A DNA stretch of 64,000 nucleotides, taken from assembly GCF_042651965.1 (NCBI RefSeq), contig NZ_JBHSDY010000004.1:62001-126000 (forward strand). Direction: 5' to 3'. How positions within the stretch are numbered: position 1 is the first letter of the stretch; each line of letters starts with the position of its first letter. The translations under genes were made by a program, and so were the position numbers. The stretch comes from Castellaniella hirudinis. Lineage in GTDB: Bacteria > Pseudomonadota > Gammaproteobacteria > Burkholderiales > Burkholderiaceae_B. Below the pieces are notes generated by a model. It made no database searches, had not been told where the DNA came from, and saw only the letters and a list, made by a program, of their open reading frames with translations. Of this stretch, positions 1 through 7,849 are shown piece after piece.

Positions 1-490
1 CGGCGGCAGGCGGCTCCAGGCGCGGATTTTCCGCCGCCGGAGGTTCCTCGGAGACTTTGGTGATGCCGTGGGACAGGTAATTGACCACGTCCAGCCGGGA
101 CACCCCCTGCTGCACCAGGAAATACACCGCGTGCGAGTCCTTTTCGCCATACATGGCGACCAGCACGTTGGCGCCGGTCACGGCGTTCTTGCTGGACCCG
201 TTGGAAGACACGTGCATGATGGCGCGCTGTATCACGCGCTGGAACCCCAGCGTGGGTTGCGTGTCGACGTCGCCCTCGCCGGGAAAGACCGGCGTGTTTT
301 CGACGATGAATTTACGCAGGTCCTGACGCAGCAGTTCGATGTCCGCCGCGCAGGCGCGCAGGACTTCGACGGCCGAGGCATTGTCCAGCAGGGACAGCAG
401 CAAGTGCTCCACGGTGATGAATTCGTGTCGGGCGGCGCGGGCCTCGACGAACGCCATGTGCAGGCTGACTTCGAGTTCTTCGGAAATCAC
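1..490 (-). CDS. clpA: ClpA, ATP-dependent Clp protease ATP-binding subunit (N-terminal part)
   Basis: AAA+ unfoldase that feeds substrates to ClpP in the cytoplasm. Only the first 163 codons are here; the gene runs off the left edge. The translation starts MISEELEVSLHMAFVEARAA and shows the paired helical Clp N-domain repeats (HEFITVEHLLLSLL near residue 22, then AVTGANVLVAMYGEKDSHAVYFL near residue 105). The N domain is the docking site for ClpS, whose gene lies just upstream on the same strand. The start is GTG: a strong GGAGGA ribosome site sits a few bases before it and no ATG fits the family N-terminus. The ATPase domains lie outside the window. Confidence 0.95.
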   Translation of the reverse strand, partial: MISEELEVSLHMAFVEARAARHEFITVEHLLLSLLDNASAVEVLRACAADIELLRQDLRKFIVENTPVFPGEGDVDTQPTLGFQRVIQRAIMHVSSNGSSKNAVTGANVLVAMYGEKDSHAVYFLVQQGVSRLDVVNYLSHGITKVSEEPPAAENPRLEPPAA

Positions 491-650
491 GCTTCCTCCA
501 TTGCATATCGGAGCGGATCAAGCAATCCGTTATGCCTATTCTATGACTAAAACAGTCCGCCGTTTGGCGCATGGGGACTCGGGATCGTCCCTAAGCGCCG
601 CTCGGACACTGCGTTGGGGGAGAGGGAAAGGGCCCGACTGAACCGTTGCG

Positions 651-974
651 TCAAAAAAACGGCACGGGTTCCATCAGGCATTGCAGGGGGTGCTGATCGG
701 CATGGGCCAGATGCAGCACGGCGTCGACCCGGGTGGCGGCCACGTCACGGGTATAGATGCCACAGACGCCCCGGCCCTCGTGGTGGACCTGCAGCATGAT
801 GCGTTCGGCTTCTTCGCCGCCCTTGTGGAAGACCCGCTGCAACACGAGCACGACGAAATCCATCGGCGTGTAATCGTCGTTCAGCAGCACGACCTGATAC
901 ATCGGCGGCGGCGCGAGGCGCACCGGCGCGGTTTCACGCACCAGTTGCTGCTGATTTTGAATATCGGTCGGCAT
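651..974 (-). CDS. clpS: ClpS, ATP-dependent Clp protease adaptor
   Basis: Adaptor that binds the ClpA N domain and delivers N-end-rule substrates. The protein has 107 residues, usual for the family. The core VLLNDDYTPMDFVVLVLQRVF is characteristic, as is the HHEGRGVCGIYTRDVAATRV stretch that forms the ClpA and N-degron surface. A TTG three codons further upstream is in frame, but the ATG at 974 is the better start. It lies 160 bp upstream of clpA on the same strand and is divergent from the cold-shock gene. Confidence 0.96.
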   Translation of the reverse strand: MPTDIQNQQQLVRETAPVRLAPPPMYQVVLLNDDYTPMDFVVLVLQRVFHKGGEEAERIMLQVHHEGRGVCGIYTRDVAATRVDAVLHLAHADQHPLQCLMEPVPFF

Positions 975-1110
975 GTGGATCAAAACCTAGTGGTTTCCAT
1001 AGTTGACTGAACGATGCGGAATTCAGCATGATCGTCGTGTCCCGTAGGCCGTCCGTCAAAGACAGCCGGGGTCCGTTCAAACCCTACACTATAGTCGAGA
1101 GGCAGTTTGC

Positions 1111-1350
1111 ATGTCGGAATCCATCGAAAACACCGGAGAGTCACAAAAGCTGACGGGGACGGTCAAATGGTTCAATGACGCCAAGGGCTTTGGCTTCATT
1201 ACCCCCGACAACGGGGGCGAAGACCTTTTCGCACATTTTTCATCCATCCAGATGAACGGCTTCAAGACCCTGAAAGAAGGGCAGAAGGTCGTTTTCGATA
1301 TCGCGCAGGGCCCGAAAGGCAAACAAGCCCTGAACATCACCGCAGGCTGA
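1111..1350 (+). CDS. cspA: Cold-shock domain protein (CspA family)
   Basis: Small single-stranded nucleic-acid-binding protein of 79 residues, probably an RNA chaperone. After a short N-terminal tail of about 12 residues it shows the cold-shock fold, with GTVKWFNDAKGFGFI (RNP1) and DLFAHFSSI (RNP2). It is divergent from clpS, sharing a 136-bp intergenic region, an arrangement common in proteobacteria. The tail SESIENTGESQKL is longer than in E. coli CspA. I cannot tell whether this copy is cold-induced. Confidence 0.93.
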   Translation: MSESIENTGESQKLTGTVKWFNDAKGFGFITPDNGGEDLFAHFSSIQMNGFKTLKEGQKVVFDIAQGPKGKQALNITAG

Positions 1351-1361
1351 AACAAGGCCAG

Positions 1362-1832
1362 ATGTTCTCTTTCATTTTAACGCGATGCGGGGCCCCGGGC
1401 GGGCCCTGTTTTTTTGCTGCGGCAGCCGCCCCGCTGCTGGCAGGCCTGCTATACGGCATCCCCGCAGCAGCGCAGCCGCCGCTGCCCGCCGTGACGCTGC
1501 GGGTCGGCGCTCATGCCGTTCAGGCGGAACACGCCGCCACGCCCGAGACCCTGCGCGAAGGGCTGATGCACCGGACCACGATGGCGGCCGACGCCGGCAT
1601 GCTGTTCGAACTGGGTGCGCCGGACATCCACTGCTTCTGGATGAAGAACACCCTCATCCCGCTGTCCATCGCCTTCATCGATCAGGATGGGCGCATCATC
1701 GACATCCAGGACATGCAGCCGCGCAGCCTGGATCCTCATTGCCCGCCGACGCCCATCACCCAGGCCCTGGAAATGAACCAGGGCTGGTTCACCCGTGCCG
1801 GTGTGCGGGTGGGGGAACGCGTGACGCGCTGA
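1362..1832 (+). CDS. DUF192 family exported protein
   Basis: Conserved protein of unknown function, 156 residues. Residues 1-38 look like a signal peptide: a hydrophobic, alanine-rich stretch ending PAAAQ. The mature part is a DUF192 domain with the hallmark segments LREGLMHRTTMAADAGMLFE and CFWMKNTLIPLSIAFID, followed by IIDIQDMQP. The start lies 11 bases after the cold-shock gene stop, so the two may be co-transcribed. Its stop faces the MFS gene stop 19 bases away. Function is not established for the family; an envelope location is inferred from the leader. Confidence 0.88.
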   Translation: MFSFILTRCGAPGGPCFFAAAAAPLLAGLLYGIPAAAQPPLPAVTLRVGAHAVQAEHAATPETLREGLMHRTTMAADAGMLFELGAPDIHCFWMKNTLIPLSIAFIDQDGRIIDIQDMQPRSLDPHCPPTPITQALEMNQGWFTRAGVRVGERVTR

Positions 1833-1851
1833 AGCACGGGTTCGCCCCGGA

Positions 1852-3087
1852 TCAGGACGCGGCGTTCTCCTGCTGCCCGGGATCGGGGTCCTTGCGCCTG
1901 GCCATCATGGCCAATGCGGCAAAGGCCAGCACGAGCGGCGCGAAGGACACCCACAAGACCATGTCCCAGCCATAGGCGGCGAGCAGCCCGCCCGACGAGA
2001 ACGAGCCGATCGCCATCAGGCCGAACACGATGAAGTCGTTGAGCGACTGCACCCGCGTCTTTTCCTCAGGGCGATGACATTCGAGCACCAGAGCGGATGC
2101 GCCCAGGAAGCCGAAATTCCAGCCCAGGCCCAGCAGGATCAGCGTGATCCAGAAATGCGGCACGTCCACACCGCCCAGTCCGATCACGGCGGACAAGCCG
2201 GTCAGCACCAGGCCCGCCGCCACCACACGGCCGGCCCCCCAGCGCGTGATCAGGCTGCCAGTGAAAAAACTGGGCGCGTACATGGCGATCACATGCCATT
2301 GCAGGCCCCAGTTGGCGGACTCCTGGGAATGCCCGCTCATGTGCATCGCCAACGGTGCGGAGGTCATCAGGAAATTCATCAGCAGATACGTCACCGCCCC
2401 GCACGTCGCCGCCGCGATGAAACGCGGCTGGCGCGCGATGAATCCCAGCGGCCGGCCGCCCGCGACTTCCTGCGCCGTGGGCCGGGGCAGTTTCACCCCC
2501 AGCAGGATCAGGGCGGACAGCGCCGCCACGACCGCCTGCATCAGATATGTGGCCGTAAAACGGTGCGGCGGCCACCAATCCATCGTGTAGGTGACCAGTT
2601 GCGGCCCGACGACGCCGGCGGCGACCCCGCCGGCCATGACCAGCGAGAGCGCGCGGGCGCGCCGTCCCGGCGCAACGCCGTCGGCGGCCGCGAAGCGAAA
2701 CGACAGCACCACGGCCGCATAGCCGCCGCCGAAAAAGGTCGCCAGGCAGAACAGCCAGAACGACCCCAGCAGCACGGCGCACATGGCCAGCAGGCCGGCC
2801 AGCACACCGGCGCCGGTTCCGGCCAGAAAGGCGGTCAGCCGCCCATGCCGCCGGGCAAGCGCGCCCACGGGCAAAATGCAGGCCGCCATTCCCACCACGA
2901 AGATCGAGATGGGCAGCGTCGCCAGCACCGGCGAAGGCGCCAGTTGGGCGCCCACGATGGCGCCCGTGGCGTAGACCACCACCGCGTTCGCGCCGGCCAG
3001 CGCCTGGGCGATGGACAAGCGCCAGATATTTTCGTTCTGGATTTTTTCAGGCAGCAGATCGGCGGCGTCAGCGTGGGCGTGCGTCAT
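1852..3087 (-). CDS. MFS transporter
   Basis: Major facilitator superfamily permease of 411 residues with about twelve hydrophobic segments. The RRHGR stretch after TM2 fits the MFS loop 2-3 signature. An N-terminal cytoplasmic tail of about 25 residues is rich in Ala, Asp and Glu. The substrate is unknown. A longer start at 3102 exists, but the ATG at 3087 has a better Shine-Dalgarno (GGGAA). It is downstream of sodB on the same strand, but a 14-bp stem terminator lies between them, so it probably has its own promoter. Confidence 0.85.
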   Translation of the reverse strand: MTHAHADAADLLPEKIQNENIWRLSIAQALAGANAVVVYATGAIVGAQLAPSPVLATLPISIFVVGMAACILPVGALARRHGRLTAFLAGTGAGVLAGLLAMCAVLLGSFWLFCLATFFGGGYAAVVLSFRFAAADGVAPGRRARALSLVMAGGVAAGVVGPQLVTYTMDWWPPHRFTATYLMQAVVAALSALILLGVKLPRPTAQEVAGGRPLGFIARQPRFIAAATCGAVTYLLMNFLMTSAPLAMHMSGHSQESANWGLQWHVIAMYAPSFFTGSLITRWGAGRVVAAGLVLTGLSAVIGLGGVDVPHFWITLILLGLGWNFGFLGASALVLECHRPEEKTRVQSLNDFIVFGLMAIGSFSSGGLLAAYGWDMVLWVSFAPLVLAFAALAMMARRKDPDPGQQENAAS

Positions 3088-3105
3088 CTTGTTCCCATAC
3101 ATGGA

Positions 3106-3139
3106 AAAACGGCGGACGCAGTATTGCGTTCGCCGTTTT
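3106..3139 (-). terminator. Rho-independent terminator after sodB
   Basis: A 14-bp stem (3106-3119 paired with 3126-3139, one G-T pair) encloses a 6-nt loop. On the minus strand the stem is followed by a short T run. It sits 26 bases after the sodB stop and just before the MFS start, so it should end the xseA-sodB transcript. Confidence 0.85.
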
Positions 3140-3165
3140 CGTGGGGAGATCCGTAACTGGATTCG

Positions 3166-3744
3166 TCAGGCGAGGTTGGCTGCCGCGAAGTCCCAGTTCA
3201 CCAGGTTCCAGAAGTTTTCCAGGTACTTGGGACGGGCGTTGCGGTAGTCGATGTAGTAGGCGTGTTCCCACACGTCACAGGTCAGCAGGGCCTTGTCGTC
3301 GGTGTTGACGACGGTGCCGGCGTTGCTGGTGTTGACGATGTCCAGGCTGCCATCGGTCTTCTTGACCAGCCAGGTCCAGCCGGATCCGAAGTTGCCGGCG
3401 GCGGATTGGGTGAAGGCGGCCTTGAAGGCGTCCACACTGCCCCACTTGGCTTCGATGGCCTGGCGCAGCGCGCCGGAGGGCTCGCCGCCGCCCTTGGGCG
3501 ACAGGCTGTTCCAGTAGAAGGTGTGGTTCCAGACCTGGGCCGCGTTGTTGAACACGCCGCCGCTGGATTTGCGGATCACGTCTTCCAGGCTCAGGGAGGC
3601 CAGATCCGTGCCTTCGACTGCCTTGTTCAGGTTCGTCACATAGGCCTGGTGGTGCTTGCCATAGTGGTATTCCAGCGTTTCCTGGGAAATATGGGGCGCC
3701 AGGGCGTCCATTGCGTAAGGCAGCGGCGGCAGAGTAAAAGCCAT
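3166..3744 (-). CDS. sodB: Superoxide dismutase, Fe type (Fe/Mn family)
   Basis: Cytoplasmic superoxide dismutase of 192 residues that converts superoxide to hydrogen peroxide and oxygen. The N-terminus MAFTLPPLPYAMDALAPHIS and the segment EYHYGKHHQAYVTNLN give the first metal-binding histidines. NHTFYWNSL and DVWEHAYYIDYRN carry the remaining ligands (His, Asp, His). The GNFGSGWTWLV region fits the iron-type enzyme, though metal use cannot be proved from sequence. The in-frame extension upstream of 3744 overlaps xseA and lacks family similarity. Only 10 bases separate it from the xseA stop, so they form one transcript. Confidence 0.96.
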   Translation of the reverse strand: MAFTLPPLPYAMDALAPHISQETLEYHYGKHHQAYVTNLNKAVEGTDLASLSLEDVIRKSSGGVFNNAAQVWNHTFYWNSLSPKGGGEPSGALRQAIEAKWGSVDAFKAAFTQSAAGNFGSGWTWLVKKTDGSLDIVNTSNAGTVVNTDDKALLTCDVWEHAYYIDYRNARPKYLENFWNLVNWDFAAANLA

Positions 3745-3754
3745 GACAGTTCCT

Positions 3755-5056
3755 TCAAAGAAAATCAGTTCGAGTGACCTCGGCCTGGGCGTGGCCCTGG
3801 CCAAACTCGATCTCGATGGGCTCGTGAACTTTCAAGTCTAACGCATTTTTGACGATCGTCCCGTCGGCCTGACGGACCAGCGCATAGCCGCGCCCCAGCA
3901 CCCGATGCGGGTCCAGCGCGCCCAAGGCGGCCAGGACCGCGTCCAGCCGCCGATGGCGGCGTTGCAACAGACCGTCCAGGCCCGCAGACAGGCGCTCCAG
4001 CGCCGCCGGCGGGCGCTGGCGGCGTTCCCGCAGCAGGCGGTCCAGGCCGGCCTGCAGCCGCCGGGCGGCGAACTCCAGGCGCTGGCGGCGCAGTTGCAGG
4101 CGCTGGGCCGGGGACACGAGCTGGGCGCGGGCCCGGTCCAGGCGGATGGCCGCGTGCTCCAGACGGCGTTGCTGGCCTCGGGTCAGCAGGTCGCGGGCGG
4201 CCCTCAGGCGGCCCAGGACCTGCGCGCGATCCTCGCAACACAATTCGGCCGCCGCCGTCGGCGTGGGCGCGCGCAGGTCCGCCACGAAATCGGCGATGGT
4301 GAAATCCGTCTCGTGCCCCACCCCGCTGACGACCGGCACCGGGCTGGCGGCGATACGACGCGCCAGGGTCTCGTCATTGAAGCACCACAGGTCTTCCAGG
4401 CTGCCGCCGCCGCGCACCAGCAGCAGCGTGTCGATCTCGGCCCGCTCGGCGGCCCTGTCCAATGCGGCGCACAGTTGCGGCGCGGCGTCGCGCCCCTGGA
4501 CCTGGGCCGGATAGATGATGACACGCACGTGCGGCGCGCGCCGCGCCATGACGGCAAGCACATCGCGCAGCGCGGCCGCCGACAGCGAGGTCACGACCCC
4601 GACCGTCCGGGGCTGAGGCGGCAGCGGCCGCCGCCGCGCCGGATCGATCAGGCCTTCGTCCGTGAGCCGGTCGCGCAGGCGCAGGAACGCCTCGTGCAGA
4701 TCGCCCCGGCCCGCCTGGCGCAGGGACTCGACCTGCACCTGATAGTCGCCCCGGGGTTCGTACAACGAGACCTGGACGCGGAACTCGTAGCGGCCGCCGA
4801 CTTCGGGAACGAATCCCACCGCCTGGGCGCGGCCGCGAAACATCACCGCTCGCACGGCGGCGGCCTCGTCCTTGATGGAGAAATACCAATGTCCGGAAGC
4901 CGCACGGGTGAAATTGGAGATTTCGCCCGCCACCCAGAGGCGCGGCACGCCGTCCTCCAGTAATTGCGCTACCCGGCGATTGAGCTGCGACACGGTCAAA
5001 ACCGCGTCGCCCCCCGGAACGCCGCTCTCCGCAAGCCTTGAAGCCGAAAAACTCAT
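3755..5056 (-). CDS. xseA: Exodeoxyribonuclease VII large subunit
   Basis: Catalytic subunit of exonuclease VII, which degrades single-stranded DNA from either end. It has 433 residues. An N-terminal OB-fold domain (about residues 18-115, with LWVAGEISNFTRAASGHWYF) is followed by the catalytic core: VGVVTSLSAAALRDVL, LLLVRGGGSLEDLWCFND and VSGVGHETDFTIADFVAD. The C-terminal half is a long Arg/Leu/Gln-rich coiled coil and then the GRGYALVRQADG motif. The small subunit gene xseB is not in the window. It is followed by sodB after 10 bases. Confidence 0.96.
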   Translation of the reverse strand: MSFSASRLAESGVPGGDAVLTVSQLNRRVAQLLEDGVPRLWVAGEISNFTRAASGHWYFSIKDEAAAVRAVMFRGRAQAVGFVPEVGGRYEFRVQVSLYEPRGDYQVQVESLRQAGRGDLHEAFLRLRDRLTDEGLIDPARRRPLPPQPRTVGVVTSLSAAALRDVLAVMARRAPHVRVIIYPAQVQGRDAAPQLCAALDRAAERAEIDTLLLVRGGGSLEDLWCFNDETLARRIAASPVPVVSGVGHETDFTIADFVADLRAPTPTAAAELCCEDRAQVLGRLRAARDLLTRGQQRRLEHAAIRLDRARAQLVSPAQRLQLRRQRLEFAARRLQAGLDRLLRERRQRPPAALERLSAGLDGLLQRRHRRLDAVLAALGALDPHRVLGRGYALVRQADGTIVKNALDLKVHEPIEIEFGQGHAQAEVTRTDFL

Positions 5057-5062
5057 CGAAAC

Positions 5063-5283
5063 CTATCCACAGAAAGCCCTGATTTGTCAAACTCACCTGT
5101 TTTCGGGCGTATCAGGATGACTCATCAATGTTCACTTCAAAAAATCAACGTAAGTCATTGATTTTTAATTCATTGAAAATTTAGCGCCAAGTGTGCAAAA
5201 AATAACCAATCTAGTTCGAAGGGCCATAAAACGTGCGCCTTCGGACTCTTGTACACAGAATTATCCACAGGAACTGTGGATAC
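5063..5283. other. xseA/exbB intergenic region with three DnaA-box-like sites and an AT-rich stretch
   Basis: The divergent xseA/exbB gap (5057-5448, 392 bp) contains a perfect TTATCCACA at 5261-5269, one-mismatch boxes CTATCCACA at 5063-5071 and, inverted, TGTGGATAC at 5275-5283. The last two boxes form a perfect 9-bp inverted repeat, TATCCACAG-GAA-CTGTGGATA (5262-5282). Between the outer boxes lies the most AT-rich stretch of the area, about 5140-5215. Whether DnaA binds is an inference. The rest of the gap holds the dispersed repeat described separately. Confidence 0.5.
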
Positions 5284-5354
5284 CGGCGGGAAAGCCGCAC
5301 CCTGATTCACGCTCAGGCTATAAAAAGGCCCCCACGCTGCGCCTTCGGCTTGCT

Positions 5355-5401
5355 GCCCCCCGAGGGGGCGCTTTTTACCTTGGGACGGCCCGGCGGTAAA
5401 A
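5355..5401 (+). repeat. 47-bp dispersed GC-rich repeat, copy A
   Basis: It matches 37344-37390 at 44 of 47 positions. It begins with a C6-GA-G5 hairpin followed by T5, then a second GC-rich arm and an A4 run. Both copies are preceded at a short, variable distance by CCCCCACGCT. This copy lies in the 5' region of exbB and ends 48 bp before its start codon. It resembles short intergenic elements I recall as frequent in Bordetella and Achromobacter genomes. Confidence 0.8.
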
Positions 5402-5448
5402 TGCCTGTTTACGCCGACTCCCGGCCCCGCACACTAAGGATCAGGACT

Positions 5449-6057
5449 GTGCTGGACATCATTCACGCGGCCGGCTGGCCGATCTGGCTGCTCGTCGCCA
5501 CCTCGGTCATCACGCTGGCAATCATCATAGAACGATTCGTGGCCCTGCGCGCCCGCCAGGTCATGCCCGCCGGCCTGCCCGAACAGGTGCTCGAACTGGT
5601 GCGCCGCCAGCAGGACGAGCCCGACGCCGTGCTGCGCCTGGCGCGCGGCAGCCCCATGGGCCGCATCCTGGCCGAGATCGCCGCCCATCGCCATCAGGAC
5701 GACGCCTGGAGACTGGCCGCCGTCGAAGCCGTCGGCCGCGACGTCTCCTGGCGCCTGAACCGCTACCTGCCCGCCCTGGCGACGATTTCCGTCATCGCGC
5801 CGCTGCTGGGCCTGTTCGGCACCGTGGTCGGCATGATCGAGATCTTCGGCGCCTACGATCCGGCCGGCGGCGACCCGGCCCAACTGGCCCGGGGCATTTC
5901 CATCGCCCTCTACAACACCGGCTTCGGTATCCTGATCGCCATCCCCGCGCTGGCCTTTCACCGCTATTTCCGCTCCCGCGTCGAATATTTCCTGCACACC
6001 ATGGAACGCGAAGCCGAAACCCTGAACCGCCTGATCAGCCGGCGCGCCGCCCCATGA
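5449..6057 (+). CDS. exbB: ExbB/TolQ/MotA-family proton channel protein
   Basis: Inner-membrane subunit that, with ExbD, uses the proton gradient to energise TonB-type outer-membrane transport. The protein has 202 residues and three membrane segments: about 10-30, 105-130 and 150-172. The third-helix region SIALYNTGFGILIAIPALAF and the second-helix ISVIAPLLGLFGTVVGMIEIF are diagnostic. The chosen start is GTG at 5449, preceded by AAGGA. An ATG at 5401 is in frame but would add residues encoded by the repeat border. It overlaps exbD by 4 bases. No tonB gene is nearby, so a role beside TonB is inferred. Confidence 0.9.
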   Translation: MLDIIHAAGWPIWLLVATSVITLAIIIERFVALRARQVMPAGLPEQVLELVRRQQDEPDAVLRLARGSPMGRILAEIAAHRHQDDAWRLAAVEAVGRDVSWRLNRYLPALATISVIAPLLGLFGTVVGMIEIFGAYDPAGGDPAQLARGISIALYNTGFGILIAIPALAFHRYFRSRVEYFLHTMEREAETLNRLISRRAAP

Positions 6058-6467
6058 ACTTCCACCGCCGCCGCGCCCACGACGAGCCCGAGATCAACCT
6101 GATCCCGCTGATCGACGTGCTGCTGGTGATCCTGATTTTCCTGGCGGCCTCGACCTCCTTCACGCGCCAGCGTCAGTTGCAGGTCGCCCTGCCCCAGGCC
6201 CAGGCCGAGGCGCCGGACGCCTCGCCGTTTCTGGAGCTGGCCATCAGCCGCGACGGCCTGTACGCGCTGGACGGCCATTTCGTCGACGCAGCGGACGACG
6301 CCGCCCTGGCCGACGCCCTGCGCCAGGCAGCGGGGGCCAAGCCCGACCTCGCCCTGCGCATCGACGCCGACGGCCAGGCCACGCACGCCTCCGTCGTCCG
6401 CGCCCTGGAAGCCGCCCGCCTCGCACACATCGGCAAGGTCCATTTCCTGACCCAGGCGCGGCCATGA
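6054..6467 (+). CDS. exbD: ExbD/TolR-family biopolymer transport protein
   Basis: Partner of ExbB, 137 residues. A short basic cytoplasmic N-terminus leads into one membrane helix (about 17-36, IPLIDVLLVILIFLAAST). Asp21 in this helix is the conserved proton-carrying residue of the family. The rest is a periplasmic domain of about 95 residues. The ATG overlaps the exbB stop (ATGA), indicating coupled translation. The gene heads the lipid A/Kdo block lpxK-UPF0434-kdsB. Confidence 0.92.
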   Translation: MNFHRRRAHDEPEINLIPLIDVLLVILIFLAASTSFTRQRQLQVALPQAQAEAPDASPFLELAISRDGLYALDGHFVDAADDAALADALRQAAGAKPDLALRIDADGQATHASVVRALEAARLAHIGKVHFLTQARP

Positions 6468-6495
6468 GTACGCCGGGCCACCCCAAGAGAGCCCC

Positions 6496-7605
6496 GTGAG
6501 CCGCCGGCTCGAAGACCTCCTGCTGGCCATCTGGAGCCGGCGCGGCGCGGCCAGCACCCTGCTGCTGCCTCTGGCCTGGCTCTACGGCCGGCTGTCGGCG
6601 CGGCGCCTGCGCGCCCAGGCCCGGACCGCCTGGAAGGCCCCGGTACCGGTTCTGGTCGTGGGCAACATCCTGGTCGGCGGTACCGGCAAGACTCCGGTCA
6701 CGATCGCCCTCTGCCAGGCGCTGCAGGCACGCGGCTGGCATCCCGGCATTGTCAGCCGCGGCTATGGCGCCGCCGTGGGACCGGAACCCCGCCTGAGCGA
6801 CACCGGCGGCGACGCCGCCCGCCTGGGCGACGAACCGGCGCTGATCCACGCCGCGACCGGGGCGCCGGTCGCCGTGCATCCCAAACGCGCCCAGGCGGCG
6901 GCGGCGCTGCTGGCCGCCCATCCCGAGGTGGACGTGCTGGTCGCCGACGACGGCCTGCAGCACACGGCGCTGGCCCGCGACCTGGAACTCATCGTCCAGG
7001 ACGGCCGCGGCGCGGGCAACGGCCGCCTGCTGCCGGCCGGCCCGCTGCGCGAGCCGCCCGCCCGTCTGGCGCAGGCCGACTGGCTCATCACCCATCTGGC
7101 GGCTGACGAGCCGGAGCCGCCGCCCGCCTCCGGGATCCACACGGGCTCGGGCACAGATACGCACACGCCCACAGGACACGCGCCACGCAGCGTACTGATG
7201 CGCCTGGAACCCGAAGGCGTCACCCACCTGGCCAGCAGCCGCGACCTGCCCTGGGCAGACTGGCGGGCCGAACACGGCACGGCCCCCTGCAGCGCGGCAG
7301 CGGGCATCGGCCGACCCGAACGCTTCTTCGCCATGCTGCGCGCCGCCGGCGTCGTCCTGTCGCGCACCCTGCGCGTTCCCGACCACCAGGCGATCCCGGC
7401 GGACGCGCTGCGGGACCTGCCGCCCGGCCCGATCCTGATCACTCCGAAAGACGCCGTGAAATGCGTCCCGCCGCACGATCCCCGTCTGTGGGCCGTGCGG
7501 GCGGCCCCGGGATTCTCCGACGCCGGCTGGCTGGACGAGATCGACCAGTCGCTGCGGACCGCCGCACGAGCCCGCACAAGCGCGGCGGCAGGCATTACAC
7601 TCTAG
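6496..7605 (+). CDS. lpxK: Tetraacyldisaccharide 4'-kinase
   Basis: Phosphorylates the 4' position of the lipid A disaccharide precursor at the inner membrane. The protein has 369 residues, slightly long for the family. A hydrophobic N-terminal segment (about 18-32) is followed by the P-loop GNILVGGTGKTP (56-67), and the conserved DDGLQH is at 152-157. The start is GTG at 6496, 28 bases after exbD; no upstream ATG matches the family. A low-complexity insert near residues 205-235, rich in Thr, Gly and His, probably explains the extra length. Confidence 0.94.
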   Translation: MSRRLEDLLLAIWSRRGAASTLLLPLAWLYGRLSARRLRAQARTAWKAPVPVLVVGNILVGGTGKTPVTIALCQALQARGWHPGIVSRGYGAAVGPEPRLSDTGGDAARLGDEPALIHAATGAPVAVHPKRAQAAAALLAAHPEVDVLVADDGLQHTALARDLELIVQDGRGAGNGRLLPAGPLREPPARLAQADWLITHLAADEPEPPPASGIHTGSGTDTHTPTGHAPRSVLMRLEPEGVTHLASSRDLPWADWRAEHGTAPCSAAAGIGRPERFFAMLRAAGVVLSRTLRVPDHQAIPADALRDLPPGPILITPKDAVKCVPPHDPRLWAVRAAPGFSDAGWLDEIDQSLRTAARARTSAAAGITL

Positions 7606-7637
7606 GCTTCCCTTTCGTTCCGGATCTACGCCCGCCC

Positions 7638-7817
7638 ATGGAAACCCGCCTGCTGCAGATTCTCGTCTGCCCCGTCTGCAAGAGCGCGCTGCGCCACGAC
7701 CGCGAACGCCAGGAACTGGTCTGCGCTGCCGACCGCCTGGCCTTTCCCATCCGGGACGGCGTCCCCATCATGCTGCCGGCCGAAGCCCGCTCGCTGGACG
7801 TGGCGCCGGCGGAATAA
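7638..7817 (+). CDS. UPF0434/Trm112-like zinc-ribbon protein
   Basis: Small protein of 59 residues, the homologue of E. coli YcaR. METRLLQILVCPVCKS is diagnostic, and the CPVC pair (11-14) plus Cys29 suggests a partial metal-binding ribbon. It lies between lpxK and kdsB as in E. coli. Function is not established; the family resembles Trm112, an activator of methyltransferases. A longer frame beginning inside lpxK exists but lacks similarity. Confidence 0.9.
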   Translation: METRLLQILVCPVCKSALRHDRERQELVCAADRLAFPIRDGVPIMLPAEARSLDVAPAE

Positions 7818-7849
7818 CCGCGCCGAGCCGCCCCCAACACGAAGACCGC

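Noticed and set aside
5057..5448. Chromosomal replication origin
   Set aside because: Three DnaA boxes are too few, and dnaA, dnaN, rpmH, gyrB and parAB are absent; kept only as a DnaA-box cluster.
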